Shown here one piece after another: positions 46,693 to 55,046 of a DNA stretch of 64,000 nt. A model generated the notes under the pieces. That model made no database searches, had not been told where the DNA came from, and worked only from the letters and a program-made list of their open reading frames with translations. Origin of the DNA: Streptomyces broussonetiae (lineage in GTDB: Bacteria > Actinomycetota > Actinomycetes > Streptomycetales > Streptomycetaceae); the NCBI RefSeq assembly GCF_009796285.1, contig NZ_CP047020.1:6696001-6760000 (forward strand). Reading direction: 5' to 3'. The translations under genes and the position numbers were made by a program. Position 1 is the first letter of the stretch. The number at the start of each line of letters is the position of its first letter.

Positions 46693-48056
46693 CAGCGCGC
46701 ACCTCCGAGCGGCAGGGTGGCGAGGACGCCGGGGAGTTGTTCGCGGTCCAGGCGCGCGAGCCCGGCCCGCTCCCGTCGCGCCGCCTGCTCGAGATCGCGC
46801 CGCGCGTCGGTCAGTTCCTGGTTGCTGCGGCCGGTGATCCGCAGATGTCCGGTGATGGACACGTCCTGCTGCGCTCCCTTGGCGAGCGTCAGGCTGAAGG
46901 TCGTCGCGAGCGCGGGCACCTCGGTCAGCTTCGCCACGAGGTGCGCCAGCGAGCTGCCGGAGCCCCCCAGTTGGGGCCAGCGGCGCACCCAGTACGTCGT
47001 GTGCCGACGGTTGTCGCAGCGCCAACTGCGGCTGGACTCCTCGGTGCGGCGCTGCGGCGCCTCGCCCCGCCCGGCCTGGGCGGCCTGCGCCGTCACCATC
47101 GGGTTCGCACACGCGGAGGTGGCGATGGCCGCCGTCAGCTCCTCCTCGGTGAGCACGCTGGCCCGGAAGCCGGCGCCCGTCAGGCGACTGGCCAGATGCT
47201 CGGCGGAGCGGGTCAGGCACTTCTGCGCGCCCAGCAGCCCGCCGCCGCGCGCGGCCACCGCCTCCGGGCACAGCTCGGGATCGAGCTTGAGCGCGATCCA
47301 GGTGATGCGCACCGCGGGGGCGCCGGTCTCGGCCTGCAAGGGCGCGTAGTTGCTGACCACGACCGACTGCTGGGGCAGGTGCAGCGCGGGAGCGGGCTGG
47401 GTGTGCACGACGATCTGCGCCGACTCCAGCTGGATGCCGTCCACTTCGAGGACGTCCCGGACCAGGGCGACCGGCAGCGGCCTGCGGCTGCGTTCGGCGC
47501 GCAGCGCGTCCGCGTCGGACTCCACCTGGAGGACGGCGGTCAGGAAGCCGCCGTCGCCCACCATGCCGATGGGCCGCTGGTCGCGGTCGTCGCCGCGGCT
47601 GTAGCTGTACGTGCGCAGGCTCGGGTCGCACTCCACGGCGGGCGCGAGGCCGGAGTCGGTGCCCGGCGGCAGCGGTGTGCTCGCCGCGCGCCGCTTGCGG
47701 GCGCGCAGAGCCAGCAGGGTGCTGAGCCATTCCGGCAGCGAGCGCCCCCGGCGTCGTACGACGGCGAGCACCACGAACAGCAGGGCGAACGGGGCGGTGG
47801 CGATCAGTGCCATGGTGCCCACGAGCCAGCCGCACACCACGAGCGCGCACGCGATCTCCAGGAGCACCAGCCGCTGGAGCGCGAACGAACCGCCGCGCCC
47901 CGAGCGGGACTCCGGATGAGGCGCGAAGGTGCCCTGGTACGGCGTGCGTGCCTGCTGGGCCGGCGGCTGGGAGGAAGACGCGCCGCCCGCCCGGCGGGTG
48001 CCGCCCGATCGGGACCTCGATTGCGATCGCGATCGCGTCCGCGTTGCGGAAGCCAT
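46692..48056 (-). CDS. eccE: Type VII secretion protein EccE
   Basis: 454 aa from ATG at 48056. The Arg/Ser-rich N-terminus is followed by a double hydrophobic segment at about residues 58-102 (LVLLEIACALVVCGWLVGTM and the following stretch), the two helices by which EccE joins the ESX membrane complex. The remaining about 350 residues are an EccE-type cytoplasmic/periplasmic domain (SYSRGDDRDQRPIGMVGDGG, SWRCDNRRHTTYWVRRWPQL). The family periphery position stabilises the EccBCDE complex. Coupled by overlap to the 254-aa protein. Confidence 0.82.
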   Translation of the reverse strand: MASATRTRSRSQSRSRSGGTRRAGGASSSQPPAQQARTPYQGTFAPHPESRSGRGGSFALQRLVLLEIACALVVCGWLVGTMALIATAPFALLFVVLAVVRRRGRSLPEWLSTLLALRARKRRAASTPLPPGTDSGLAPAVECDPSLRTYSYSRGDDRDQRPIGMVGDGGFLTAVLQVESDADALRAERSRRPLPVALVRDVLEVDGIQLESAQIVVHTQPAPALHLPQQSVVVSNYAPLQAETGAPAVRITWIALKLDPELCPEAVAARGGGLLGAQKCLTRSAEHLASRLTGAGFRASVLTEEELTAAIATSACANPMVTAQAAQAGRGEAPQRRTEESSRSWRCDNRRHTTYWVRRWPQLGGSGSSLAHLVAKLTEVPALATTFSLTLAKGAQQDVSITGHLRITGRSNQELTDARRDLEQAARRERAGLARLDREQLPGVLATLPLGGAR

Positions 48057-48261
48057 CAGTCAAAAACCCCCGAACTCTCCCGGAAGCCCTTGCCCTCCGG
48101 TCCCTGCAAGCCGTGTGCACCCTACCCGTGCCACCAGCACGTCCGCGCAACAGGCATAGTAGGGGGCGGGTCTGACAGTTGAGGCACCAGAGGTAACCGA
48201 GGCGGGGGACGGATCTTCACAGGTTCCCCACGGCTCCGCAACGGGGAGAGAGCGGACACAG

Positions 48262-49794
48262 ATGGCATCACGGCGGGACGAACTCAACGCCTACACCTTC
48301 GCGAAGCGCCGTATGCTCGCGTCTTTTCTCCAGCCTTCTCCCACCGGCTCCGAGGAGGGTGCGCCCAAGCCGCTGGGCGCACTGGTGCCCGGCCTCGTCG
48401 TCGGCGCCGTCGTCCTCGCGGTGTTCGGGGGCATCGGCATGTTCAGCCCGACCGCACCCAAGGGCTGGGACACACCGGGAGCGCACGTCATCGTCGCCAG
48501 CAAGTCGACCACCCGGTACGTCGTGCTGAAGACGGGCAAGCAGGCCCAGCTGCACCCGGTCCTCAACATGGCGTCGGCCAAGCTCCTGCTGGCCCCGGAC
48601 AGTGGCAGCGTCATCACCGTCGACGAGGAGATCCTCGACAGCGGCAAGCCCCCGCACGGCGCGACCATCGGCATCCCCTACGCCCCCGACCGCCTGCCCT
48701 CGGCGGACGAGGCGTCGGCCGCCAAGCGCTGGGCGGTCTGCGAGCGCCCCGGCGACGGCGGCCGGGCCATCCAGAAGGCGGCGTTCGTCCTCGCGAAGAA
48801 GGAATGGTCCAAGACGGAAGGGTCCGCCAAGCTCACCGGCGGCGACCTGATGTACGTCGTCGGCCCGGACGGCAAGACCCAGTACGTCGTGGACGCCCAG
48901 GGCACGGCGTACGAGATCGAGAAGTCGGGCGGCGCGGACAACCGGGAGCTGCTGCGGGCCCTCGACACCCAGGGCCGCGCCCCGCAGCGCGTCTCGCAGG
49001 ACTGGCTCGACACCCTGCACAAGGGCTCCCCGATCGCGATCCCGCCCATCCAGGGCAAGCCCGGCCAGAAGGCGAACGCCTCCAGCCTGCTGGGCGAGTA
49101 CGACAAGGTCGGCGAGGTCGTGAAGGCGTACGACGGCCAGACGATGCGCTATTACGTCGTGCTCCAGGGCAAGGTGGCCGGCATCTCCGAGTTCACGGCC
49201 ACACTGCTCCTCAACAGCGGCGCCCTCGGCGGCACCGGCCAGGCCGGCGAGGCACAGCAGGTCGCCCCCGCCGCCGTCGCCGACAGCGCGACGTTCTCGG
49301 AGCAGCAGAACTGGCCGACGTACAAGCCGCGCATGGTCAACGACGGCTCGCACACCACCAGCGGTCGCAACACGATCTGCAACGTCCTGAACTCCGTCGG
49401 CACCGACGGCAGCACCACCCTGTCGACCTGGGTCGGCACGGACTTCCCCGCCCAGTTGCCCACCGGCTCCTCCAGCGCGTACGCCACGCCCGGCTCCGGC
49501 CAGCTCTACCGCCAGTTCCAGGGCACGGAGACCTCGGTCGGCGGGGTCTTCCTGGTCACCGACACGGGCCTGCGCTACGCCCTTCAGTCCAACAGCGACA
49601 GCGCCACCGACGACAAGGGCATCGGCACCTCCGCCCAGCAGCGCAAGGATGAGCTGAGCGAGGCCAGGATCGCCCAGATCCGGCTCGGCTACGAGAAGGT
49701 GACCCCCGCCCCCATCCCCATGGCGTGGTCGACGTTCCTGCCGACGGGCCCGCGCCTGTCCGAGGCGGCGGCACGGCAGCCGCAGGGTTCGTGA
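48262..49794 (+). CDS. eccB: Type VII secretion protein EccB
   Basis: 510 aa from ATG at 48262 (MASRRDELNAYTFAKRRM, the characteristic EccB start). One transmembrane helix near residues 40-62 (LVPGLVVGAVVLAVFGGIG) is followed by a large periplasmic-side domain containing the EccB repeats (GSVITVDEEILDSGKPPHGA and similar). Structural core of the ESX pore. It is divergent from eccE and directly upstream of mycP (28-bp gap). Confidence 0.93.
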   Translation: MASRRDELNAYTFAKRRMLASFLQPSPTGSEEGAPKPLGALVPGLVVGAVVLAVFGGIGMFSPTAPKGWDTPGAHVIVASKSTTRYVVLKTGKQAQLHPVLNMASAKLLLAPDSGSVITVDEEILDSGKPPHGATIGIPYAPDRLPSADEASAAKRWAVCERPGDGGRAIQKAAFVLAKKEWSKTEGSAKLTGGDLMYVVGPDGKTQYVVDAQGTAYEIEKSGGADNRELLRALDTQGRAPQRVSQDWLDTLHKGSPIAIPPIQGKPGQKANASSLLGEYDKVGEVVKAYDGQTMRYYVVLQGKVAGISEFTATLLLNSGALGGTGQAGEAQQVAPAAVADSATFSEQQNWPTYKPRMVNDGSHTTSGRNTICNVLNSVGTDGSTTLSTWVGTDFPAQLPTGSSSAYATPGSGQLYRQFQGTETSVGGVFLVTDTGLRYALQSNSDSATDDKGIGTSAQQRKDELSEARIAQIRLGYEKVTPAPIPMAWSTFLPTGPRLSEAAARQPQGS

Positions 49795-49822
49795 CGGCGG
49801 GGCGGCGGAGGAGAGCGGACTC

Positions 49823-51160
49823 ATGCTGAAGGCAAGGATGTCGGGGACCGGCAAGCCCATGGCGACGGCCGGATCGACGGTGCCCCGCGCGGTACTGGCT
49901 CGTACGGTGGTGGCCCGTACGGCGGCGGTTCGTACTGCGGTGACGGCCGCCGCGGTGGCCCTCACCGCGACGACCACCGTGATCGCGCTCCCCGCCACCC
50001 CGGCCCGGGCAGACGACGGCCAGTGCACGTTCCCGTCGAAGAACTACTCCGGCCGACCGTGGGCGCTGCAACGCGTCAACCTGGACGAGCTGTGGGCGGT
50101 TTCGACGGGCAAGAACGTCAAGGTGGCTGTCATCGACACCGGGGTCGACGTCAAGAACCCGCAGCTCAGCAAGGCCGTGGATGTGGCCGAGGGCGAAAAC
50201 CTGCTGCACGACAAGAACTCCAAGGGCGAGAAGATCGACCGCGGCAACAATTCGGGAACCACGGACACGGTGGGCCATGGGACCCGTGTGGCGGGCATCA
50301 TCGCCGCCCGCAAGGCGTCGGGCACGGGCTTCGTGGGCCTGGCCCCGGACGCGATGATCATCCCGATCAAGCAGAACGACGCGGACGGCGACGGCACGAC
50401 GGACACGCTGGCCCAGGCGATCACGGACGCGGTCAGAAAGGGCGCGGACGTCATCAACATCTCCCAGGACACGGCCAACGCGGTCGCGGGCGGCCAGACG
50501 CTGCTGGACGCCGTGAAAAACGCCCTGGACCACAAGGTCGTCGTCGTGGCCTCCGCCGGCAACGACGGCCTGGGCGGCAACGTCAAGGTGACCTACCCGG
50601 CGTCGTACCAAGGTGTCCTGGCGGTGGCGGCATCCGACCGCAACAACGAACGGGCTCCCTTTTCACAGTCGGGAGATTTCGTGGGGGTCGCCGCTCCCGG
50701 TGTCGACATGATCTCCACCGTTCCCGGTGGCGGTCACTGCTCGGACAACGGCACGAGCTTCTCGGCGCCGTACGTGGCGGGCGTGGCGGCCCTGCTCAAG
50801 TCCAAGTACCCGAACTGGTCGGCCCAGCAGGTCGTCGCCCAGATCGAACAGACCGCGGAACGCTCCATCCCGGGGCACGACCGGCTGGTGGGCTGGGGCG
50901 TCGTGGACCCCGTGAAGGCGCTGACGGACGTCGACCCGGAACACCCCGTGGCATCCCCCTCACCCGAGGACGGCGTGGTCAGGGGCGAGGCGCCATCCGT
51001 CACGCCCCTGCACATCGGCGAGACGGCCCAGGAACGGGACACCCGTATGTCCACCTACGTGGTGGTCGGAAGCCTCGTCGTGGTGGCGGCCCTGAGCGGC
51101 ACGGCCGTCGCGGTCCGCGACGCGCGACGCCGCCGCGGGGGGCCGCTGAAGACCGGCTGA
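49823..51160 (+). CDS. mycP: Mycosin, ESX-associated subtilisin-like protease (MycP)
   Basis: 445 aa. S8 protease anchored on the outer side of the membrane: signal peptide (hydrophobic stretch to about residue 62, ending PARA), catalytic Asp105 (VAVIDTGVD), His152 (GHGTRVAG), Ser312 (NGTSFSAPYVAG), then a C-terminal transmembrane helix (VVGSLVVVAALSGTAVAV) and basic tail. Mycosins are required for ESX complex stability and process some substrates. The stop overlaps the start of a small membrane-protein remnant (TGATG). Confidence 0.93.
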   Translation: MLKARMSGTGKPMATAGSTVPRAVLARTVVARTAAVRTAVTAAAVALTATTTVIALPATPARADDGQCTFPSKNYSGRPWALQRVNLDELWAVSTGKNVKVAVIDTGVDVKNPQLSKAVDVAEGENLLHDKNSKGEKIDRGNNSGTTDTVGHGTRVAGIIAARKASGTGFVGLAPDAMIIPIKQNDADGDGTTDTLAQAITDAVRKGADVINISQDTANAVAGGQTLLDAVKNALDHKVVVVASAGNDGLGGNVKVTYPASYQGVLAVAASDRNNERAPFSQSGDFVGVAAPGVDMISTVPGGGHCSDNGTSFSAPYVAGVAALLKSKYPNWSAQQVVAQIEQTAERSIPGHDRLVGWGVVDPVKALTDVDPEHPVASPSPEDGVVRGEAPSVTPLHIGETAQERDTRMSTYVVVGSLVVVAALSGTAVAVRDARRRRGGPLKTG

Positions 51161-51420
51161 TGAACACCCTGGACAAACTGAACGTCCTGCTCCTGATCGG
51201 GGCCGCCGCGCTCCCGGCGATGGCCGGCGTCAAGGCGGACCGGGTGCGTGCCTGCGCGAGAGCACCAACCCGTCGGCCCCGGAGGTCCCCGACTCCGCCT
51301 TCGCCGTCGCACGCGTCGTCCTCGTGACCATGTCCGGTATCGGCGCCTGCACGGCCGCCCAGGGCTTCGGCGACTGGACGAGGTCATGGGTCTTCCCACC
51401 TAAGACCACCGAGAAGGCCG
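51160..51420 (+). pseudogene. Frameshifted small membrane protein after mycP
   Basis: ATG at 51160 overlaps the mycP stop (TGATG), so it belonged to the operon. The first frame reads MNTLDKLNVLLLIGAAALPA up to about residue 28. Continuity of a plausible protein then moves to the third frame (LRESTNPSAPEVPDSAFAVA, VVLVTMSGIGACTAAQGF), which fits loss of one base near 51243. The in-frame product would be a 55-aa peptide with an unrelated Arg/Pro/Ser tail. The whole looks like a two-helix ESX-operon membrane protein that has been broken. The right end merges with the HATPase fragment. Confidence 0.55.
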
Positions 51421-51468
51421 GGGGCCGTACGTCCGTCGAACAACTCAACGGCACAGCCCTGGGCACCG

Positions 51469-51600
51469 TCACCTGCCGCTCCCGACGCCGATCGCAGGCC
51501 CGGGAGCGAAGGTGCACCACACGTGCTTCTCGTCGAAGCCCGTCCGGTGCCAGCCCCAACGCCATGACAGGGCGGCGACCAGGTGAAGTCCGACGCTGAT
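51469..51600 (-). pseudogene. C-terminal fragment of a HATPase (anti-sigma/ATP-binding) protein
   Basis: The minus frame reads VGLHLVAALSWRWGWHRTG, then FDEKHVWCTFAP, the GLxLV...WGW...KxVW end typical of Streptomyces RsbW-like HATPase_c proteins. No N-terminal part is present. Such HATPases are usually encoded divergently from an HTH-DUF5753 regulator; here the HTH half of that regulator is also missing, consistent with one deletion having removed both 5' ends. Confidence 0.6.
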
Positions 51601-51616
51601 CGATGCCCTGGCAACG

Positions 51617-52234
51617 ATGACGGGTGGCCGCGACTCGGGTTGGTGGGACGAATACCGCGGCAAAGTACCGGCCGACTTCCTCGACGTCGCCGAGCTCGAA
51701 CACCATGCGACGTCCCTCAGGACCCTGCAGACAGCCCACGTCCGCGGGATGTTGCAGTCCGAAGACCACGCTCGTGCCCTCTTCGACATGTTCATCCCTG
51801 CGCTGCCGCGCCTTGAGGTCGAACTTCGCATCGCTCAGCGCCTGGCGCGTCACACCGTGATCACCAAGACTCCGCCAGTGACATACCGTGGCCTCATTCA
51901 CGAAGCTGGGCTGCGCATGTGTGTGGGCGGACGAGGGGTGGCGAAGGAACAGCTCAATCGCCTCCTTGAGGAGAGCGAGCGTGAAAACGTGAGCCTGATC
52001 GTCATTCCGTTCAGTGCCGGCGGGTTTCCGATGGCCGGCGACTCGGTCCTGTGCGCAGCGGTCAGTAGCCCGCATCTTGACACCACTCAGGTGGGCACAC
52101 CGATCGGGGCCGTCTTCTTCGATTCACCGGCCCAACTGGCCGGCTTCCGTCGACGCCTGGACGCAGTCGGACAAGTAGCGTTGAACCCGAAGCGGTCGCG
52201 AGACCTCGTCCTCGAAATCATCAAAGACCTGTAG
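51617..52234 (+). CDS. DUF5753-domain regulator lacking its HTH domain
   Basis: 205 aa from ATG at 51617 (MTGGRDSGWWDEYRGKVPAD). The DUF5753 signature is complete: HVRGMLQSEDHARALF, VTYRGLIHEAGLRM, VIPFSAGGFPMAGD and FFDSPAQLAGFRRRL. Full-length relatives carry an N-terminal XRE-type helix-turn-helix of about 70 residues just before GWW; none is encoded upstream, where the frame meets the HATPase fragment. It may still be translated but cannot bind DNA in the usual way. It is followed 12 bp later by a DUF397 gene, its standard partner. Confidence 0.78.
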   Translation: MTGGRDSGWWDEYRGKVPADFLDVAELEHHATSLRTLQTAHVRGMLQSEDHARALFDMFIPALPRLEVELRIAQRLARHTVITKTPPVTYRGLIHEAGLRMCVGGRGVAKEQLNRLLEESERENVSLIVIPFSAGGFPMAGDSVLCAAVSSPHLDTTQVGTPIGAVFFDSPAQLAGFRRRLDAVGQVALNPKRSRDLVLEIIKDL

Positions 52235-52246
52235 GGGAGGCACACA

Positions 52247-52441
52247 TTGTCCCAGCTCAAGTGGATCAAGTCGTCCTTCTCGGAGGCATCCGGCAACAAC
52301 TGCATTGAGACAGCTGAAAAAGGACAACTCATTGCCATGCGTGATTCCAGGCATCCGGACTTGGTGCACACATCCGTGTGGCGCAACGCTTGGTCACGGT
52401 TCGCCGAGGCCGCTGCCGGAGGCTTGCTTGCTGCCCGATGA
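52247..52441 (+). CDS. DUF397 (BldB-like) small protein
   Basis: 64 aa from TTG at 52247, six bases after a strong ggggagg. DUF397 pattern: LKWIKSSFSEASGNNCIETA, IAMRDSRHPD. DUF397 proteins partner DUF5753 regulators and include the developmental protein BldB. BldB is encoded beside the esx genes in S. coelicolor, but this copy sits behind a truncated regulator and against IS debris, so it is probably an accessory member rather than bldB itself. Confidence 0.85.
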   Translation: MSQLKWIKSSFSEASGNNCIETAEKGQLIAMRDSRHPDLVHTSVWRNAWSRFAEAAAGGLLAAR

Positions 52442-52745
52442 CGAGTGAAGCGTCTTCGCGGCCCAGATGCGTGATGACGTAATCGCGGACAGCGTCACGC
52501 GACCGGTTGGCGTCCCACACCGATCCGTTGAGCAACCACTGCAACCGGTCCGCAGTCACATGCCCGGCACGCTCCGACAGCGTCCAGCCGGTTCTTCTTC
52601 GGCAGCTCTGCCAGCAGCCACCCATTGAACTGCGCAAACACCGCCCGCGGCTCCGGCCGGTTGAACAAGTTCCCAACGAACCAGTCAGTGAGGACAGTTC
52701 GGCATCCCACCCGGCTGTCCGCTCAGCCGTCACACCCAGCATCAC
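52440..52745 (-). pseudogene. N-terminal remnant of an IS701-like transposase
   Basis: Minus-strand homology moves between frames: TAERTAGWDAELSSLTG at the start (about 52730), then DWFVGNLFNRPEPRAVFAQ and WLLAELPKKN in a second frame, then GWTLSERAGHVTADRLQWLL and VRDYVITHLGREDASLVI back in the first. This is the N-terminal part (about 110 residues) of DDE transposases of the IS701 type. The catalytic DDE part and any terminal inverted repeats are missing, and the reading breaks off exactly at the 3' end of the DUF397 gene. Dead element. Confidence 0.72.
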
Positions 52746-53033
52746 GCCCGGTCAACGGCACCACGAAGGCTCTGCCACAAGATCTCCGGCCGGCCTGCTT
52801 CGGCAGGGCAAAAAATGCGATACACGCTCTTTCCGGCGGATTGCCTATCAGTGGGAAAAATGGCACGGATGGACTTGTCTGGGCAAAAGGACGCCGTCAA
52901 CTCGCTTTTTAGTAAACCTTGATGGGTTGTCGCGCTGTCTCGCGTTCCCCTGGTGCTCGACTGCACGTAAAGTGACAAGGTGCCGTCGGAATTCCGTAAT
53001 CACACCGACGGCCGGTGTCGATCCCAGGTGCGC
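52746..53033. other. A+T-richer spacer after the transposase remnant
   Basis: No gene is supported. The stretch contains runs such as gcaaaaaatgcg and ctcgctttttag that are rare in the rest of the window. Near the transposase start the sequence gatcttgtggcagagcc (minus strand) may be the IS leader. It presumably includes the promoter of the next operon. Confidence 0.5.
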
Positions 53034-53426
53034 ATGTCTACTTCATATTCCTCTCCGTTCGATGGCTACGACCGGAATCTGACGCCGCCCGCCGAGCGTC
53101 CGAAAGCACCGATCGAACCGGACACGGAGGTACTCGTCCCCGCACACCCTCGGTACGCCGCGGATCCAGGGCGCCGCCCCGCGATAGGTTTCGAACTCCT
53201 CCAGGGGGCCGACGGAAACCCGGTGGCGGTGGCGTTCACCAGCCCTGCGAAGCTGGTCGCCGCGCTCGGCGACGCGCAACCGTGGGTGGCGGTGCCCGTC
53301 GGATGGTTCGCCCGGGTGATGCACGACAACGGGCTCGGCCCGGTTCGCGTCGACCCGCAACTCCCGCCCGGCGTACGGGTCTGGAGCGCCGAGGACGTCA
53401 GAACCTACACGGAGGCAGTCCAGTGA
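53034..53426 (+). CDS. SseB-like / SAV_915-type protein
   Basis: 130 aa from ATG at 53034 (MSTSYSSPFD). The region from about residue 25 (EVLVPAHPRYAADPGRRPAI, VAFTSPAKLVAALGDAQPWV) has the beta-rich SseB N-terminal-domain pattern common in Streptomyces proteins next to ESX substrates. No signal peptide. Its stop overlaps the GTG of the next gene (GTGA, 53423-53426), showing operon coupling. Likely a cytoplasmic adaptor or chaperone for the following products, which is inference. Confidence 0.75.
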   Translation: MSTSYSSPFDGYDRNLTPPAERPKAPIEPDTEVLVPAHPRYAADPGRRPAIGFELLQGADGNPVAVAFTSPAKLVAALGDAQPWVAVPVGWFARVMHDNGLGPVRVDPQLPPGVRVWSAEDVRTYTEAVQ

Positions 53427-53713
53427 CCGACCTGAAAATCGTGACGTCGGACGTGACGGAAATGGCGTCCACGTTTCACACGGAGGCCAAGTCCTACGCG
53501 AAACTCCATATCTCCGTGAGCCCCGCCGTCGCAAAGTCGGGCGATGACGGTCTTGACCACACGATCGGGTCGATGATGGACGCGATCTCCGGTCTGCATG
53601 CCAGACTCGCCGGCCGGATCGAGGAGCACGGGGATCTCCTTGACGCCGCGGTCAAGCACTTGACGCACCGCGACATCGACGTGCACGGGCTTTTCGAAGA
53701 CCTGATGGGATAG
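53423..53713 (+). CDS. Small helical ESX-type protein (DUF6317-like)
   Basis: 96 aa from GTG at 53423. Two predicted helices separated by a short turn (VTEMASTFHTEAKSYAKL; HTIGSMMDAISGLHARLAGR) make a WXG100-like helical hairpin, but without a WxG at the turn. The sequence agrees with the DUF6317 type found before large ESX effectors. By analogy it pairs with the next protein's N-terminal domain and may guide its secretion. Coupled to the SseB-like gene. Confidence 0.75.
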   Translation: MTDLKIVTSDVTEMASTFHTEAKSYAKLHISVSPAVAKSGDDGLDHTIGSMMDAISGLHARLAGRIEEHGDLLDAAVKHLTHRDIDVHGLFEDLMG

Positions 53714-53733
53714 CGAGACGGGGGACACAAGCT

Positions 53734-55029
53734 GTGACGGATTCCTGGGTGGGCGGCGACATCGACGGTCTGGCCGCCATGGGCACCGCCCTCACCGGTG
53801 CCAAGGAGCACCTGGACGACATCGTCAAACCGCTCAGCAAGGGAGTCGACAAGCTCGTCAAGGACGCGGGCTGGAAGGGCGAGGCCGCCTCGAAGTTCGA
53901 GGCCGCCTGGACCAAGGACGCGATGACCGCCGGCGGCTTCGCCGAACTGGTGTACGCGGTGGGTAAGGAACTCACCGAGTTGTCCACCAACCTGTCCTCG
54001 GCCAACACGGCACTGCAGAACGCCGCCCATGTCGCCCAGAAGAAGGGCGTGTCCATGGGGCCGAAGGGGGAACCCATCCCCCTCGCGACGAACAACCCGC
54101 CCTCCGCGAAGGAGGAGCAGGCGATAAAGGACAACAACGACTACACCACCCTCTACACGGAACTGATGCACCAGGCCCAGCGTGCCCGGCTCCTCGCCGC
54201 CAAGCGTATCGGCCAGCTCTACGCCGAGATCGACCCCAGCGAGCCGATGCAGAAGGGCGACAAGATCGTGGTCGCCGACTACCTGCGCGGCCTGTGGACT
54301 GCCGGGGCGGAGGGCGACCGGGCACTCGGCCTGGACATGGCCGACGACATCAAGCACGCCCAGGAGGAGCACGACAAGGCGTTGTCCGCGCTGAAGGACG
54401 AGGAGGCCAAGTTCCGGACGGCGGACGCCAACCTCCCCAAGGCGTTCAAGCTGCGCGGGGAGTGGCAGGGCGCCGCCGATCAACTCGACAGCCTGGAAGG
54501 GCGGCTGGCCGGGCTGGAGAACGGCAGCTCCCATATGCCGTACGACCGGTACCTCAACTACAAGATGGCGGACGTCCTGCGTGGCAGTGAACTCGCCGAG
54601 GGCGCTCCCCGGTTCCTCAAGGAGATCCCGGTCATCGACGTCGCGGCCACGGTGGCCGCCGGCGGTCTGGAGGCCAAGCAGGACCACGACGAGGGCTGGT
54701 CCTGGGGCCACTCGGCGCTCGTCGACGTGGGCGGCGGCCTGGTGGCCCTCGGTGCCGGTGTCGGTCTCGCGGCCTCGATCCCGGTGGACGGGGTGGTCGC
54801 CACGGCCGCGGTCGGCGGCGCGGTCGTCGTCGGCGTGGGAACCTTCGCCGACAAGCTGTTCCACGAGCACTGGCACGAGGACTGGGACGACCACGGCCCG
54901 GTCGTGGGCACGCTGTACGGCATCGGCCACTCCGGGGCCCAGGCGTGGGACACGGGCAAGGGTATGGTGACCGGCACCGGCCACTGGATCGGCGACAAGT
55001 CCAAGGCGCTGTGGCACAAGATCTTCTGA
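53734..55029 (+). CDS. Putative type VII-secreted effector with WXG-type N-terminus
   Basis: 431 aa from GTG at 53734. Residues about 1-105 form an ESX helical hairpin with WKG at 47-49 (DAGWKGEAASKFEAAW). A coiled, charged middle follows (about 130-290). The last third contains a Gly/Ala/Val-rich hydrophobic region (LVDVGGGLVALGAGVGLAAS and the following VVATAAVGGAVVVGVG) and a His/Trp-rich end (FHEHWHEDWDDHG, KALWHKIF). No recognised enzymatic domain. The hydrophobic hairpin suggests membrane insertion, so a pore-forming or membrane-targeting effector is possible. The next gene, a membrane protein, overlaps the stop (TGATG) and could be its immunity or partner. Confidence 0.75.
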   Translation: MTDSWVGGDIDGLAAMGTALTGAKEHLDDIVKPLSKGVDKLVKDAGWKGEAASKFEAAWTKDAMTAGGFAELVYAVGKELTELSTNLSSANTALQNAAHVAQKKGVSMGPKGEPIPLATNNPPSAKEEQAIKDNNDYTTLYTELMHQAQRARLLAAKRIGQLYAEIDPSEPMQKGDKIVVADYLRGLWTAGAEGDRALGLDMADDIKHAQEEHDKALSALKDEEAKFRTADANLPKAFKLRGEWQGAADQLDSLEGRLAGLENGSSHMPYDRYLNYKMADVLRGSELAEGAPRFLKEIPVIDVAATVAAGGLEAKQDHDEGWSWGHSALVDVGGGLVALGAGVGLAASIPVDGVVATAAVGGAVVVGVGTFADKLFHEHWHEDWDDHGPVVGTLYGIGHSGAQAWDTGKGMVTGTGHWIGDKSKALWHKIF

Positions 55030-55046
55030 TGTTGGGTGGGGACGAC

